From Oidiodendron maius Zn (Eukaryota > Ascomycota > Leotiomycetes > Myxotrichaceae): 64,000 nucleotides of DNA. Below, one piece after another: positions 21,426 through 33,140 of this stretch. How positions within the stretch are numbered: the first letter of the stretch is position 1; each line of letters begins with the position of its first letter. The notes beneath the pieces were generated by a model, which worked only from the letters and a program-made list of their open reading frames with translations, ran no database searches and was not told where the DNA came from. The position numbers and the translations under genes were made by a program. The stretch is taken from the NCBI GenBank assembly GCA_000827325.1, contig KN832888.1, forward strand, positions 596,069 through 660,068. Reading direction: 5' to 3'.

Positions 21426-23390
21426 ATGGAATGCATGAAGGACAAGTTCACTAACGGAGTCGTCCTTGATGGACGCTTCGAGACACTATCTCCTCTTAAT
21501 CATGGCTCCTTCGGTATGGTCTTCATGGCCAGGGACCTGCACACCGACGAGCACGTCGCCATCAAGGTGCTCACCAAGAAAGCGGCTGTCGCCGAGTGCG
21601 ACTCCTCCTTTGCGGTCGATGAGAGGTCTGAGGAGCTAGCCTGTCACGCCCACCTCGGCGTCCACCGTAATATCGTCAATCTGATTCACTCCTTCGAGAC
21701 TGATGCACATGTTTATCTCGTCCTCGAATTCTGCTCGCGGGGTGACCTGTACGGCGCGATCCGCGCGGGCACCGGCCCTCTGGAGACGGAGCACGTCCGG
21801 CAGTTCATGCTGCAGCTGGTTGACGCCGTTGCCTACATCCACTCCAAGGGCCTCTACCACCGCGATATCAAACCAGAGAACATCTTCCTAACCCAATCGG
21901 GTCAGATGAAGCTCGGCGACTTCGGCCTGGCCACCTCGGAGAAGTGGACATACGAGACTGCCGTCGGCAGCGACCGCTACATGTCACCCGAGCAGTACGA
22001 CTCAGCCGGCGCCGGCTATTGCCCCGAGCAGGCCGACATCTGGGCCATTGGCATCTGCCTCCTCAATATCCTCTTCTCGCGCAACCCCTTCACCGCGCCG
22101 ACGGAGCTCGACCCCCTCTTCCTTGACTTCTCCCGTGACAAGCAGTCCCTCTTCGACGTCTTTCCCACCATGTCCCAGGACACCTATGAGGTCATCGCCC
22201 AGTGCATGAGCCTCGACCCACGCAAGCGCTCACTTGCTGGTGTCCGCGAGGCCCTGGAACGTGCCGTCAGCTTCACCACCGTTGACGAGGACATGGATGA
22301 CTTCCACTCAGCGGAGAGGCAGATCGTCCCTAGCGGTGCCCGCGAGCCTCTGCGCACCCCATCTATCCAGAGCCCGCAAGTCGACACCGGCTCCTTCCCC
22401 TGGGCCAAAGCCCTGCACGCGAGCCCACCCCAGAACTTCCGCCAACTGTCTGTCATCCACGACACCGAGAGCTACCACTCCGAGGACCTCTTCCCCAGCT
22501 CGGAGGAGAGTAACAAGGACTGGTTCTCAGTGTATGAGCAGACTCCTTCAATGGCGTCATTGCTGGACTCATCTCTGGGAGCGTCGCTCTCGTCCATTGC
22601 CATGCGTCGTGCAGCCAAGAACGGCCCTCCCAAGGCTAGTCTGACCCCAATCTCCGGCTCGCTTCCCATCACCATGGCAAAACCCAAACTCCAGCCGTCC
22701 ATGTCGTCCATCTTCGGTCGCAAGTCTGAGATGGTCTCCAAGAGCTGGAGCGACCTATGGGACGAGGACATCGAAGAGGAGGAGGAGGCTGAGCAGCTCA
22801 AGGCCCGGCAGATTCAGAACGCGAGGTCGTACAGCCATGACAGCGTGAAGGAGGACGACGAGACGGTCCGCCAGGGCGGGCCCCTCCAGCAGAAGAGTGC
22901 GTCATTTGTAAATATTTCGAAATTGGACACAGCTGCCGCCGGCGCCCCACCCATGGATATCGACGCGGATCTAGTCGCTGATGGCTTCTTCTTCCACGAC
23001 ACGCCGCAGAAGGAACAGCAGCCGGTGCCGCAGCAGCAACACTACTACTCCCCGCGCTACTCACCACCATCCAAGCGAACCACTTTCGACAAGTGGTCGG
23101 CGCTCGGGGAGCGCCGGCGTGCGTACACAGGTGCCACGGAGGCGGAGAAGTCTCCAGAGGCGTGGAAGGTTCGGCGAAACTTTGGTGCGGGGTTCTCTGG
23201 GTTTGGGGCGGCGGTTTGGGATAATAAAGCGAATATTGTTAAGGACAAGACCAAGGAGTATCCCTGGGTTAGGGACCGGGATAAGGATAGGGTCCGAGAT
23301 CAGCTTGAATGGCGCACAAGGGCCAGGCCAGCAGTCGATCTCGGTGACCTGGAGTGGGTTGGGGGCTGGAGTGAACACCTCCACATGTAG
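21426..23390 (+). CDS. Ser/Thr protein kinase, Ran1/Ksp1-like
   Basis: A single exon encodes 654 residues. The kinase domain fills about residues 17-285: glycine loop NHGSFGMVF, lysine K47 in VAIKVL, HRDIKPEN with catalytic D147, DFG with D165, and the activation/APE region GSDRYMSPEQY. This combination and the insert after the lysine (acidic, ERSEELACHAHLGVHRNIV) fit the Ran1/Pat1, Sks1/Vhs1 and Ksp1 group of fungal nutrient and differentiation kinases. The C-terminal half is disordered, with Ser-rich and acidic stretches and a conserved-looking TFDKWSALGERRRAYTG near residue 555. The closest yeast relative cannot be settled by eye. It has a long pyrimidine-rich leader with upstream reading frames, suggesting translational control. 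Confidence 0.85.
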   Translation: MECMKDKFTNGVVLDGRFETLSPLNHGSFGMVFMARDLHTDEHVAIKVLTKKAAVAECDSSFAVDERSEELACHAHLGVHRNIVNLIHSFETDAHVYLVLEFCSRGDLYGAIRAGTGPLETEHVRQFMLQLVDAVAYIHSKGLYHRDIKPENIFLTQSGQMKLGDFGLATSEKWTYETAVGSDRYMSPEQYDSAGAGYCPEQADIWAIGICLLNILFSRNPFTAPTELDPLFLDFSRDKQSLFDVFPTMSQDTYEVIAQCMSLDPRKRSLAGVREALERAVSFTTVDEDMDDFHSAERQIVPSGAREPLRTPSIQSPQVDTGSFPWAKALHASPPQNFRQLSVIHDTESYHSEDLFPSSEESNKDWFSVYEQTPSMASLLDSSLGASLSSIAMRRAAKNGPPKASLTPISGSLPITMAKPKLQPSMSSIFGRKSEMVSKSWSDLWDEDIEEEEEAEQLKARQIQNARSYSHDSVKEDDETVRQGGPLQQKSASFVNISKLDTAAAGAPPMDIDADLVADGFFFHDTPQKEQQPVPQQQHYYSPRYSPPSKRTTFDKWSALGERRRAYTGATEAEKSPEAWKVRRNFGAGFSGFGAAVWDNKANIVKDKTKEYPWVRDRDKDRVRDQLEWRTRARPAVDLGDLEWVGGWSEHLHM

Positions 23391-23993
23391 TGCGCCTTTC
23401 ACTTTTGGGACTTTCTTGACCGGGCGGTTGGCATCAGACGGAACTTGTTCGAATTTAGTCGTATTATTGGGACGTGGTTTGAATGGCTGGTGGAGTGATG
23501 ATGCAGACCGGTTTGGGAGGTTCGAGAGGCCAAGTATGCACTCGCTTGTCAGTGTTTTAGATATCTTCGGACTTTGAAATACTAGATAATTACCCACTCT
23601 AAAACCGGCTCCCTTTTTCATTTAAGTGATATGCAGTGAATATGTGCATTCACACAGGTGAACGTTGATGAGTATATATACATCTATTCACCATATATTC
23701 ACACAGCATATATTAATACATTGAATTCCAATTCAATTTCGGCATGTGCTGTATTTTCGTTTCATCGTTAAGTCATGACATGAAGAACCCCTTATCCATG
23801 CATCCGCCAGAGCCAAATAAATCAGATGCAGCTAAATTACATAGAAGTGCTGCCTCAAGTACAATACATCCCCATAACCAGCGCCATCTCCGCCCGCCTA
23901 TGCACATAAGCAAAAGACTTCTTTGAGCCTACATGATCGCCAACTTTCATGAATATTTACGCCAAAACTCAACAAGGGAACAGAATCAAAAAG
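23391..23993. other. Intergenic between convergent kinase and GNAT genes
   Basis: About 600 nt between stop codons, AT-rich in its second half. Probably two 3' UTRs. No gene is seen. Confidence 0.5.
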
Positions 23994-25856
23994 TTAGGTA
24001 TCCCTCCAGACGTCCCTGTACGCGGCCCACTCTTTGAATCCTAGATATATATTAGTCTTATAATGTTTATATATTTATTTCGGAAGGGATAGAGAGGGGA
24101 GAAGTTAAGGGGTCATAGACTAACCGAGCTTCTTCAAATCATCAATATCATCCTCAGAACAGGCGTCAAGGAACATCTTCCTCATCCCGGCCATGCGGAG
24201 AGTTTGCATGCATACGTCGAGGAGAGGAGGTAGGAGACGCCTTGCTTCTTCTGCTGCTGCTTCTTCGCCTAGAGATCATCAGACGTGGTGCCAAAAAAAA
24301 GGGGGTAAAGTAAATGATACAAGGAAATACAACTCACCACCGCTTCCACGGATACAAATACAAGTCACCCCTCCTACATCATCACCAGCCCTCCCAGCCC
24401 ATGGCAAATTAGCCGCTATCTGGCTCCCAGATATTGGCGTATACGTCAACGCCGCGGTGAAAATACTCGCGTCACCTGGATGTAGACCAAGCACTACCTC
24501 CTTAACATTCGCCGTCCCCATCAGCGCCGCATATTGATCGAACCAGCCCATCCTCCCCATCCTCTTGGCAGTATCATCCACGAATTCCAAAACTTGAATC
24601 ATATCCTCCTCCGTCGCCGTCCTAAACTTCAGAACCCCTCCTCCCTCTCCCTCAGCGCCTTTCCATTCCCACTCCGCCCCCTCAACAATCATATCTCTAA
24701 CTACTCCGCCCCCTTCCCCGCGCGGCCCTCCCCTCTCCCCCCCAGTGTCGTTCTTCCTCATCCCCCACCCCCTCCTGCGAAACCATTCTTCGGCCTCCCT
24801 CCCCATCCCCACCACCGGGCCCGCAAGCAGCCGCGGAAACGCGCTTCCGAGCTGAAACCTCCTGATGCCCCTCGTCTTCCCTAGCTCTCGTAACGCGTGA
24901 TCGTGCATCGCGCGGCCGATGCCTTGCCCGCGAAAACCTGGGTGGACGAGGAGGATCGCGAGAGATGCGAGAAGGTCTTCGCCTTCGCGGTCGAAATATG
25001 TTAAGTAAGTTGCCGCGAAGGCAATTATGGGGGTGGGATTGGTGTTCGGCGGGGAAGAGAGGGAGGGGGGTTGGATAAGACGGACGATGTAGTGCTTTGC
25101 GTATCCTGGGCGGTGCAGGAGGGAGGAGAGGGTGCTGGGGGAAAGGGAGAAGCGCGCTGGGAGTGACTCGGTCCATAAGGAGTGGACCTCGGGGATTTCT
25201 GTTATAGGCGGATCAGGAAGGGGCTGGATTTGCCAGTTGGGAGGGGTGTGGTGTGGGAGAGAAGATGCCGGATGGGGGAATTGGAGGGAACGGGTGGAGA
25301 GGATGGCCGAGGAGGAGGGAGTTGTAGATGTAGAGGAGGGGCTGAAGATGAGGGATGCGGCTGCTTCGAGGGCGGGGGGGGAGTAACCTTTTGTGAGGAT
25401 CGTGGTAGGGAAGGGGATCTCTTGGTGTTTCTGGCCTGGGAGATGTGTTTCCTCCGAGAAACAGATTATAATAACGTATGGCTTGTGGTCGTGCGAGGCA
25501 AGAAGGGCGTCTGCGAGCTCAAGGAGGATTCGGTTCGAGGGCTGGACGACGAGGCAGAGGATGATGGCCTGGCCGCGTTGAACGAATGCGAGGTGTGTAG
25601 AGGTGAGCCCGTTTCTGGGAGCGTTAGCAGACCTTGGGATATCAGAGTCCTTAATACCGCACCTTTGGATGTACGGGACATGTCGAACCCTGGCATGCCT
25701 CTTAGCCAGCGAGCGGCCCAGGGGCTCGAATGGATCACTGACGACGCTTGCTTCCCTATCTACTGGCATGACTACCGGAGTCAGGAGTATTATGAGATCC
25801 GTTTCCTTCAAATCCCTGATCTTCGGTAGCCAGTTTGCCGAGTCCTGGAGCAGCAT
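23994..25856 (-). CDS. GNAT acetyltransferase with GH3 C-terminal remnant
   Basis: Exons about 25856-24338, 24268-24125 and 24040-23994. Fungal GH3 beta-N-acetylglucosaminidases of this type have a catalytic domain, a C-terminal domain and appended GNAT domains. Here residues 1-210 resemble only the GH3 C-terminal domain (ETDLIILLTPVVMP, EPLGRSLAKRHARVRH, GQAIILCLVV, KGYSPPALEAAASLIF). A GNAT domain follows, with the acetyl-CoA loop VHPGFRGQGIGRAMHDHAL, then a second GNAT-like part (FRTATEEDMIQVLEFVDD…GSQIAANLPW). Two 69- and 84-nt introns near the end restore GEEAAAEEARRLLP and GFKEWAAYRDVW. The frame remains open upstream to 26063 but with no known motif and no ATG; the first ATG is 25856. 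No GH3 catalytic domain is found upstream. The 5' end is uncertain; the gene may be truncated. Confidence 0.62.
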
Positions 25857-26063
25857 GGCCCAGCTGCCATCGTTCTCAGCGGGGTTGGAGACCGTGGTCG
25901 ATGGCCCCTCCGGCTCTGGATCCGTGTCCCTAGTATAATGTAAGGCGCTATTCTCTCGGATGCATTCTGGGTCTCTTACATGACATCTTGGTCTTCGCCA
26001 GTATCCGTAGTTGCCCGCGGGAAAGAAGACATATCCGAATCTGAAGGAGCCGTCTGCCTTCAA

Positions 26064-27441
26064 TCAACATGTTGATCTCAGTTATATACCCAAACCCTGC
26101 TGCCCGTCTACCGCCCAACACGGCGGTTGGGTTCGGCGGGATGTAGATAACAATATCAATACCGACGCCCCTGATCTTACCACGTCCAAGTCCCGTCCAC
26201 GGCAGTCCTAGCCACGCTCGCAAGGGCCGGTGCAGGCCCTAGGATAACTTAGAACAAGTCATGAGGGACGTCGGGATTGCAAGTGGCACTCTGGCAGTAC
26301 GGGATATTTATCCCAGAATGGTGAGCTGGTATGCAGCTCCTAGTGGCCCTCGTACACGACTTATGCGCCGAGCTGAGCAAAAGGCCCAAACTGTGCCTCA
26401 GCCTCGCCGATTTCTGGAGCTTCAGTGTGCACGGGGGGGGAGAGCCTCGCGGGGATGCGTGAAACCAGGAGGGGTTTGAAACACAGTAAGCGCTGTCTGT
26501 GTACTGCGAATTCTGTCTCTTGTCAGCTTCTGCCGCCGTCAGCTGGACGGGGGATGGAGACCGAACCGCCAAGGTTGCGTCGAACCCGCAACGGTCGCTG
26601 GACGTAGCCGCAGCCTTGTGTAACTGGATGATGCCTGCCTGCCGATATTTATTTCCCGGGCCGCTGTCAGCAAGGGTGGTTAAAATCTGTAGATTGTGCG
26701 CTTGGCCTGGCGAGGGGGTCCGGTCGACTTGTATGAAGATATAGCCGGTGCGCAATCATATTGTAGGGGATATATATATATATATATATATATCTCGACG
26801 CAAAATCGCCATTCGTGACCGCCCGTACGCACTCGGCTTCCAGAGCGTCAGCAGAGAGCAACATCGTGGGTTCGAGCATTGCTCCCGTATTGGGCAGCTC
26901 TGAGGAAACAAGTTTGCGGGTCGCTATTTACGTAGCAATTGGAGCACAGTCCTCCTGTTACACAGATCTCCTTGCCAATGCTCGCGCCGGGAAAACGCCG
27001 CAGGAATCTTTACCCTGTTACAGACCAACTTTGTTGGACCGCAAACGACCTCCATTCCTGGTGGCAATGGCGAACTCCACCGCAAGATTTTCATCTAACA
27101 GAGCGGTAAGCGGGTTGCAATCAGCATATCCAACCATAGGCGTGGTGGCAGAAACAATACGAACCCTACCCAGCTGGGGCCCGGGCCAATAGCTCTGTGG
27201 AGTGACAGCTGCGGTCTCATTTCGAGAAAAGAAGCTTCTTGGGTCGAGAATGATAGTACCTACCGCTCCATATCAGCCCAATGACAGAATATGACTTATA
27301 TAACCCTCTTACATGGCTCTCAAAATATACTCCTCTTCTAATGAACACGCCAAGACAAAGTCCTCAGTGGATGCATGTGCACTACGAAATTCTGAAGGTT
27401 TTCTTATTACAGCATAGTAGTACATTAGTCCCCTCACCTCC
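26064..27441. other. Gene-free region 5' of the GNAT gene
   Basis: 1.4 kb between the GNAT-gene frame and the CASP stop. A GH3 catalytic domain would be expected here on the minus strand if the GNAT gene were intact, but I find no KHFPG-type motif or other hallmark. A plus-strand frame of 125 codons (26815-27192) and the opposite strand show no family I recognise. An AT microsatellite sits at 26770-26793. Confidence 0.5.
26770..26793. repeat. (AT)12 microsatellite
   Basis: Twenty-four bases of pure alternating A and T. It lies in the gene-free stretch between CASP and the GNAT gene. Confidence 0.9.
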
Positions 27442-29827
27442 TCATGATATCTTGTCGCCGAGCCCCTCTTGCTGCCAATCGCCATGGTTCGGATTGGCCC
27501 CGGCCACTGCTGCAGCGGCCACAGTAGCTTGACCAAGACGGCTCGCATGCTGATCTGCGTCCACGGTTCCCAGCCAATATAGAGCAAAGAACACGATTAC
27601 GTGCAAGGCCACACAATACCCTGCGAACAGATTTCGGCTCGTTCTCGTGGCAAGAACCATCCTTGTTATCGAAAACACGATTCGCTCGGGGAGACTCATA
27701 CGTTTGTATGCCCGAGCAGACTCTCGTCCCCGGAACGCCGCAAATGGGGAGATGTTGGACTCGTATGCCGAACGGTACCGGTCCAGAGATAGTCCTGACG
27801 AGGTAGATGAGGATACCTGGACCCCGGAGATACTCGCATTCGTGGGGTACGCTGACACGGAGGACGTTTGGCCAGCCCTGTTATATGTGGACACATATCT
27901 CGTTTTCTCGTAGAGATTCAAATTATCTTTCTGAAGGGATGCAATCTCTTGGCGCAGGGACGATACGGAACGATGGCTTTCGGACAGCTCGTTCTCAAGC
28001 TGTTCATTTCTCTTCTTGAATCTGTCACGCTGCGCTGTGATCATGGGGAGAATGCCTGAGCCTCCGCCTACAGGCTCGCCGGAACGTAAGGCTTCCAGAG
28101 AAGTTGTGCCGAGGGAGGATGATCTGGGATCGAAGCCGGATATGATGGAAGAGGTTGGCGATACCCTTCCTTTCCGCACCGCAAATGTGCCAGAGCCTGG
28201 GTTCGGAGAGGAGCCTTGGGGATAGCGGCTCGTGTATGTTCCGGCTACGGAAGCCCCCGAGGGGTAGGCAGTCGCTGTCTCAGTCTGCATTTTTGCTAGA
28301 TCATTCTCTAGAGTGGCATTTAAATGCTGCGCCCGTTCAAGATCAGCGTTATTCTTGGCAAGCTCCTCTTGCATTGACTGGAGCCTGGTTTGCAGGTCCT
28401 GGTGGGATACTCTCAGGATTGTCAGCTCGTCACTCAATTTCTTGTTGCGCGCGAGTAGAAGCTGTTCTAGTGTCTCGCCTTTTCCTTTACCAGATGAGCC
28501 GCCATCCTGAGCGCCCTGTGGGGTATCAGCAGAGGTTACTTGGTCTTGGGCATCATCGTCGTCTCCGGTTGCGAACTCAATGCTCTTCAGGACTTCGAGC
28601 TCCTGCTTAACATCCTCATAGTCGCTCCACTTCTGCACCTTGGACTTGAGAGAATCGCGCTCATCTTTGAGCATCCCGATCTCTCTTTCGAGGGATCTTA
28701 ACTTGCCATCCTGCACTCGATTCTTCGCATCCCTTTCGACTCTCGCGGCATCCAGCTTTCTCAAAAGTGAAGAGTTCTCAGATCGTATTCGCATATAGCC
28801 TGGATCGTCTTCTAAGGCTACTGACGGCTGGCTGGGTACCTGTGACGCTGATTGGGCCAATTCGATCCGGAGCTGTTCATTCCGTGCTTCGACTTCTGCC
28901 AGCCTTACACTTGTTCGCTCTAAGTCTGAATTTACCATCTCCAATTCTGCGCTGCTGACGTGGGCTCGGCCGCTGCCAGAAGAGGCTTCAGACAAGCCGA
29001 GTCGCTGGGTCACCTCGTAGCTCGCCTTGAGTTCGTTCAGCAAGCGGTCTTGGTTCTCCACCTTCTCTTCTAGCAGTTTCTCTTTGGCTTCCCAGTTGTC
29101 CTTTTTCTCTTCCAACACAGCTGCCCATGATGTCTCGACATCCTTGACTTTAGTCTCAAGGCCCTCCTCAATTGTTTTCCGCGCTGCCCTTTCAGATTGC
29201 AGTCTAGACTCGGTTTCTTCCAATTGAGTCGTAAGCTTGCTGATGTTTTTCTGAAGGTGCTCATTTTCTTTGGTAATTTTGGGCAGCGTATCCTCGGATA
29301 GCAGAAGGGAGTCAACGGAGGCCTCCAATAGCGGGTAAGGGTCGGGTGCCTCGGAGAGTGACGAGTAGACTTGTAAAAATGCTGAATTCGTAGATTTTGA
29401 GTGATTTGTGAGAAGGTCGATGAACGTTTGGTATGCTGTAATAGAAAATGAGCTCTGTTCAACTGAGCAACTAGGCGACACCACGCACCTTTCAGTAGCC
29501 CTTTAATCTCTACCAGCTTTGCTGCATCGTCCAGCTTCCTAAAGTCCTTCGTTTTCTGTGCCAGGTCTTTTCGCTGCACTGTCGAGTCCCTTTGGTATTG
29601 GACAATTTCCGATGCTGTGTTGTCCAGGTTCGGAATCATGGAAGTCAGATCAATATCTGTAGAAAGTCAGTAGGAGCCTCCAACCGCTATCTGACGGTCG
29701 TACTTCGCCATGCCGATATAGCTCTCTGGAATTTATTCTCTCCCTCTCCTCCTAGAGCTCTGTCACGATCTGAGTCGGTCGCCGTGGCAGCTGCGGCAGC
29801 TAAGGCTGGATCTGTGAGGTCCGCCAT
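27442..29827 (-). CDS. COY1: CASP/Coy1 Golgi coiled-coil membrane protein
   Basis: A Golgi-anchored coiled-coil protein involved in intra-Golgi vesicle tethering. Exons 29827-29704, 29656-29489 and 29435-27442 give 761 residues. The N-terminus (MADLTDPALAAAA…KFQRAISAWRNIDLTSMIP) and VQRKDLAQKTKDFRKLDD are CASP hallmarks, followed by SEAPDPYPLLEASVDSLL. Residues about 150-640 are heptad-rich coiled coil (LTTQLEETESRLQSERAARK and similar). The C-terminus has the conserved juxtamembrane SLPERIVFSITRMVLATRTSR and one membrane span, LFAGYCVALHVIVFFALYWL, with a short tail. Introns are 47 and 53 nt. This is full length for the family. The name COY1 is the yeast orthologue. Confidence 0.92.
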
Positions 29828-30527
29828 CCTATTTCCTTTCGCGCTCACAGGTATCGTTCACAGACATCAATCAAGAACTCCGAGGCTGGTAGAGATACCG
29901 TCGGCAGACTGACACTGTGTACAGTGCAATCCTCTGTGGTAGTAGAGACGTGGTATGTTTTGGTCGTCCGTCTGTCGCAGTGAGCCATGTGTGGGTCGAA
30001 CGTGTTACCTTCTCAGGCACGACGGCTTCAACTTCACGCAACGAGTTGGCCCCTGCATACATGTGGCGGAGTCCGCCAACCTACCACTTTTTGGAAGGCC
30101 CGAGAACAGTTCAAGGCATTCTTTACAATAATCTTGATATTTAAGGAACTACTTGTCATCTTGCTGTTAATATATGCCCAATTTTAGACATCGCGAATAC
30201 AGCTATCACTTCTACAGTAGACGGTAAAGGCGCATCTTATTCCATTTCCTAGAGGAACCTCGGTCAAAATTCTTGATCCCCCCCCCCCCCAACACCAGAA
30301 CACTATGCCGTAGTCATCTCCTCCCAGCCCAATCTTAGCTGTTGGAGATGTTCTTGCTCAGGAGGTGATCAGACATACATCCCTCAGCCAGTATAGTATT
30401 TTTCTCTTGACATTCTTTGCTTTTGGAATTGATTGGCTGGGCGGTTAATTCGATTGATTTACTGCTTCGATATTGCAATATACAACGCCAGGGTCAACCG
30501 GGCACCTAAGAAGGTATTCGACATAAA
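29828..30527. promoter_or_regulatory. Intergenic, COY1 promoter and PPR-gene 3' end
   Basis: 700 nt on the upstream side of COY1 and downstream side of the PPR gene. It includes a run of 13 cytosines at 30278-30290. No gene is supported. Confidence 0.45.
30278..30290 (+). repeat. C13 homopolymer
   Basis: Thirteen consecutive C residues. Such runs are prone to sequencing-length error and slippage. Confidence 0.9.
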
Positions 30528-33140
30528 TTACGCGTCCAACAACTCCAACTCCGCAGCCAACCTCCAAAATCGATGCTGGTCTTTCTTTCCACGCACATGA
30601 TCAGGTAATGGCCCGCCAGTATCGATCTTGGTGTTCCGCACCAGCGTTCGAGCAACATCCCATTCCTGGTTTTGCGCCAGCGAGGACAACAACTTTTGCA
30701 GTGTGGTCCAGCTTACCCTGCCGCTTCCACTATGAACTTTGCCTAGTATCCTTACTGCCGATGTTGTATCCCCAAGACCGGAATAACCCTCTATCACGCG
30801 ATCCCAGAAGATATGGTCCACGCTGCTTGGTTCCAGTCGGGACCGGTCAATTAAGAATCGCACAGCATCAAGATCAGCAGGCTGCCGAGAAAAGTAGTGC
30901 TCGACCAGCATAGTGGAGATATAAGGAGACGGTTGTAACCCCTCTCGAGACATTCGCTCCAGGACACCATCCACGGCAGTCATGTCGCCTGTGTTACACT
31001 GCAACAAATAGTAGATGATTTTACCATAAGTGTGCAGGTTGGCCTCGATACCTGCTGCTTCCATCTCTGCAAAGACACTGGTAATAATCTTGGCCTGCTC
31101 TTCGGGAGTGTGCTCGAGATAACGGAACGTTTCGTCCAGAACTGTGGTGAAAGTAGCAACATCGGCCTTTAAGCCATCATCATTCATTTGTTGCAGGAGA
31201 GTCATCGCTTCTTCTGTTTCTCCATTCCGAATCAAAGATCGCAGCAGTGTGTTGTACGTTATGATATCGGGGCGAATCCCGAACTTCCCCGCCCACGCCA
31301 GGATTCGGTGAGCATCCTCCTGCCTTTGCTTTTTGAGAAGACCATCGATAGCGGCATTTACAGTACTGGTCGTGGGTTTGACCGCTCCTGGAACATCGCC
31401 CACACCTCGTAACGCATCGATTGACTTGTCCCCATGTTGGCGCCGCGCAGCTGCAAGCCATAAGCGGCCCATCTCGTCAAGGGCATGAATTGCTTTGTCG
31501 AATTGATTACACTCGACAAGTCCACCGATTCGCGATGTCCAACAAACGGCATCAGGCTGCACCTGCAAGTCCTGCATTTTTGCCCATACGCCTTCCAGCG
31601 CTTTTGCGTCCCTCGAGGTTTTGCAGCCTGTCAACATGCAATCCCAAGTTGACATATTAGGCGACAATCCCTTGCTTAGCATATGATTCCACACATCTAT
31701 GGCGCGATTTGGACGTCTGAGAGCCATATAGATCAAGATGAACTGGTTGCAGAGGGTAACAGACAACATGCACTTCAGGTCAGGTCTCCCAGCTTGTTCA
31801 GCATCAGTTGTTCGTTCCTTCTTGACAGGGAGGTTGGCAACATCAGCCCAAATTTGATCTATCTGCTGAATGTCTTGTCTCGTGAATGCATCTTGGAGCC
31901 TCCTTTGCTGAAACGTAGATCGTATCGGGGTTGCAGTGTTAAATGCTAGTGGTGATGATTTTGCGAGAGGTAGAGACTTTAAACGAGTTGCTTTCTCTCT
32001 TGTTTCATCCCAAGTAGTTTTGACGAATTCGTCGACAGATGCCGCAGCCAAGCCCGAAGCATTTGAAATCGGACGCAAATCAGCTGAGAGCAGGCTAATT
32101 GCCCGATTTAATGATGTAACAAGAATTGCTGCCTCTTGTACAATAGACTTCTTGACCAAGTGTACTTGCGTGAGGAGGGAGAAACTAGCAACAGCAATGA
32201 TCGGAATGTCTTTTAGTTGATGGAATGGAAGACTTGGAACAAGCAAACTAAAACAACCTTGGACACCACGCTTTTTATATGCCTGAATAGCGTCTTTCGT
32301 TGAAATCGAATTCGCATGTGACCAGTCAAGAGACTTAGTTCCCTCCACCGTAGCAGGGTACTCTGATTTCCCATTTTGACGAAACACCACATTCCAACAG
32401 CCCACCAAATCTGATACTAACATATCCTCGTGTGTTCGATCTTCAGGTTCGGTCTTTTGGAAATCTAATAACCTCGCAATCAAAGCAAACATCATATCTG
32501 CCCAATCTTGGCCGTGGAGTATGCCTAGCTGCGAGTAAACTGACAAGACCTCAGTAAACGTGGGCAGTGTTGTTGAAAACAGATCCTCGTCCCTTGCCTG
32601 CATAATTCGGTTCAGTAATGCTCTTCCAGAGTATGATCCATCCCGTATGTATAGATAAGATGGCGATGAATTTCGATTGATAGCATCCCTTTTCCATGCG
32701 CTGGGGCCGAAATGCTCTAGGAAGAATGACCATGACTCTATTGCGGGACAGTTATTATCTATCAGCATTTTCTTCAAGACCTCGGCATTTTGATAAGGGA
32801 TTATAGATGCTGGTGCTTGCGAGGGCAGCTTTGAAGGCGAAGTGGGCAGTTTGATGCTCTCTGAAAAGAGGGACTCGAGATGATCTCCAGGATCCTGTCT
32901 CGCTGACCGACGAGTTGTCCGTCTCTTCCTTTCCAGGGAGAACTCTGCATGTCTGCCTCTTCTAAACTCTCCGACATTCCCTAAGTCCAAGAGGCTCTCT
33001 CGTGTTCCATGCTCTGACTTCGGTTTTTGGCCATCGCTGAGAGAAATGAAGGTAGCTTGCGTGTTCCATTGCAGGCTTTTGGGGCGCTGAATCCGACCGA
33101 GCTTCCGGCAGCAGGCCCGGCAGATGTACGGTGAACTCAT
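30528..33140 (-). CDS. Mitochondrial pentatricopeptide-repeat protein
   Basis: A single exon of 870 residues from the ATG at 33140. The frame also opens at 33293, but the later start gives MSSPYICRACCRKLGRIQRP, a basic Cys-containing leader like those of many fungal mitochondrial PPR proteins. Helical repeats occupy about residues 480-800, for example NRAIDVWNHMLSKGLSPN, ALEGVWAKMQDLQVQPDAV, DAHRILAWAGKFGIRPDI and EEAMTLLQQMNDDGLKADVA, each ending in the PPR-type (S/L)xPD/N turn. The N-terminal 450 residues are not recognisable. PPR proteins bind organellar RNA for processing, stability or translation; the target cannot be inferred. Relationship to Cya5/Pet309-like or other fungal PPR proteins is undecided. 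Confidence 0.85.
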   Translation of the reverse strand: MSSPYICRACCRKLGRIQRPKSLQWNTQATFISLSDGQKPKSEHGTRESLLDLGNVGEFRRGRHAEFSLERKRRTTRRSARQDPGDHLESLFSESIKLPTSPSKLPSQAPASIIPYQNAEVLKKMLIDNNCPAIESWSFFLEHFGPSAWKRDAINRNSSPSYLYIRDGSYSGRALLNRIMQARDEDLFSTTLPTFTEVLSVYSQLGILHGQDWADMMFALIARLLDFQKTEPEDRTHEDMLVSDLVGCWNVVFRQNGKSEYPATVEGTKSLDWSHANSISTKDAIQAYKKRGVQGCFSLLVPSLPFHQLKDIPIIAVASFSLLTQVHLVKKSIVQEAAILVTSLNRAISLLSADLRPISNASGLAAASVDEFVKTTWDETREKATRLKSLPLAKSSPLAFNTATPIRSTFQQRRLQDAFTRQDIQQIDQIWADVANLPVKKERTTDAEQAGRPDLKCMLSVTLCNQFILIYMALRRPNRAIDVWNHMLSKGLSPNMSTWDCMLTGCKTSRDAKALEGVWAKMQDLQVQPDAVCWTSRIGGLVECNQFDKAIHALDEMGRLWLAAARRQHGDKSIDALRGVGDVPGAVKPTTSTVNAAIDGLLKKQRQEDAHRILAWAGKFGIRPDIITYNTLLRSLIRNGETEEAMTLLQQMNDDGLKADVATFTTVLDETFRYLEHTPEEQAKIITSVFAEMEAAGIEANLHTYGKIIYYLLQCNTGDMTAVDGVLERMSREGLQPSPYISTMLVEHYFSRQPADLDAVRFLIDRSRLEPSSVDHIFWDRVIEGYSGLGDTTSAVRILGKVHSGSGRVSWTTLQKLLSSLAQNQEWDVARTLVRNTKIDTGGPLPDHVRGKKDQHRFWRLAAELELLDA

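Noticed and set aside
26815-27192. 125-codon plus-strand frame and an opposite-strand frame with internal stops, possibly a pseudogene
   Set aside because: Neither translation resembles a family I can name, and the stops are too few to prove decay. Reported only as gene-free sequence.
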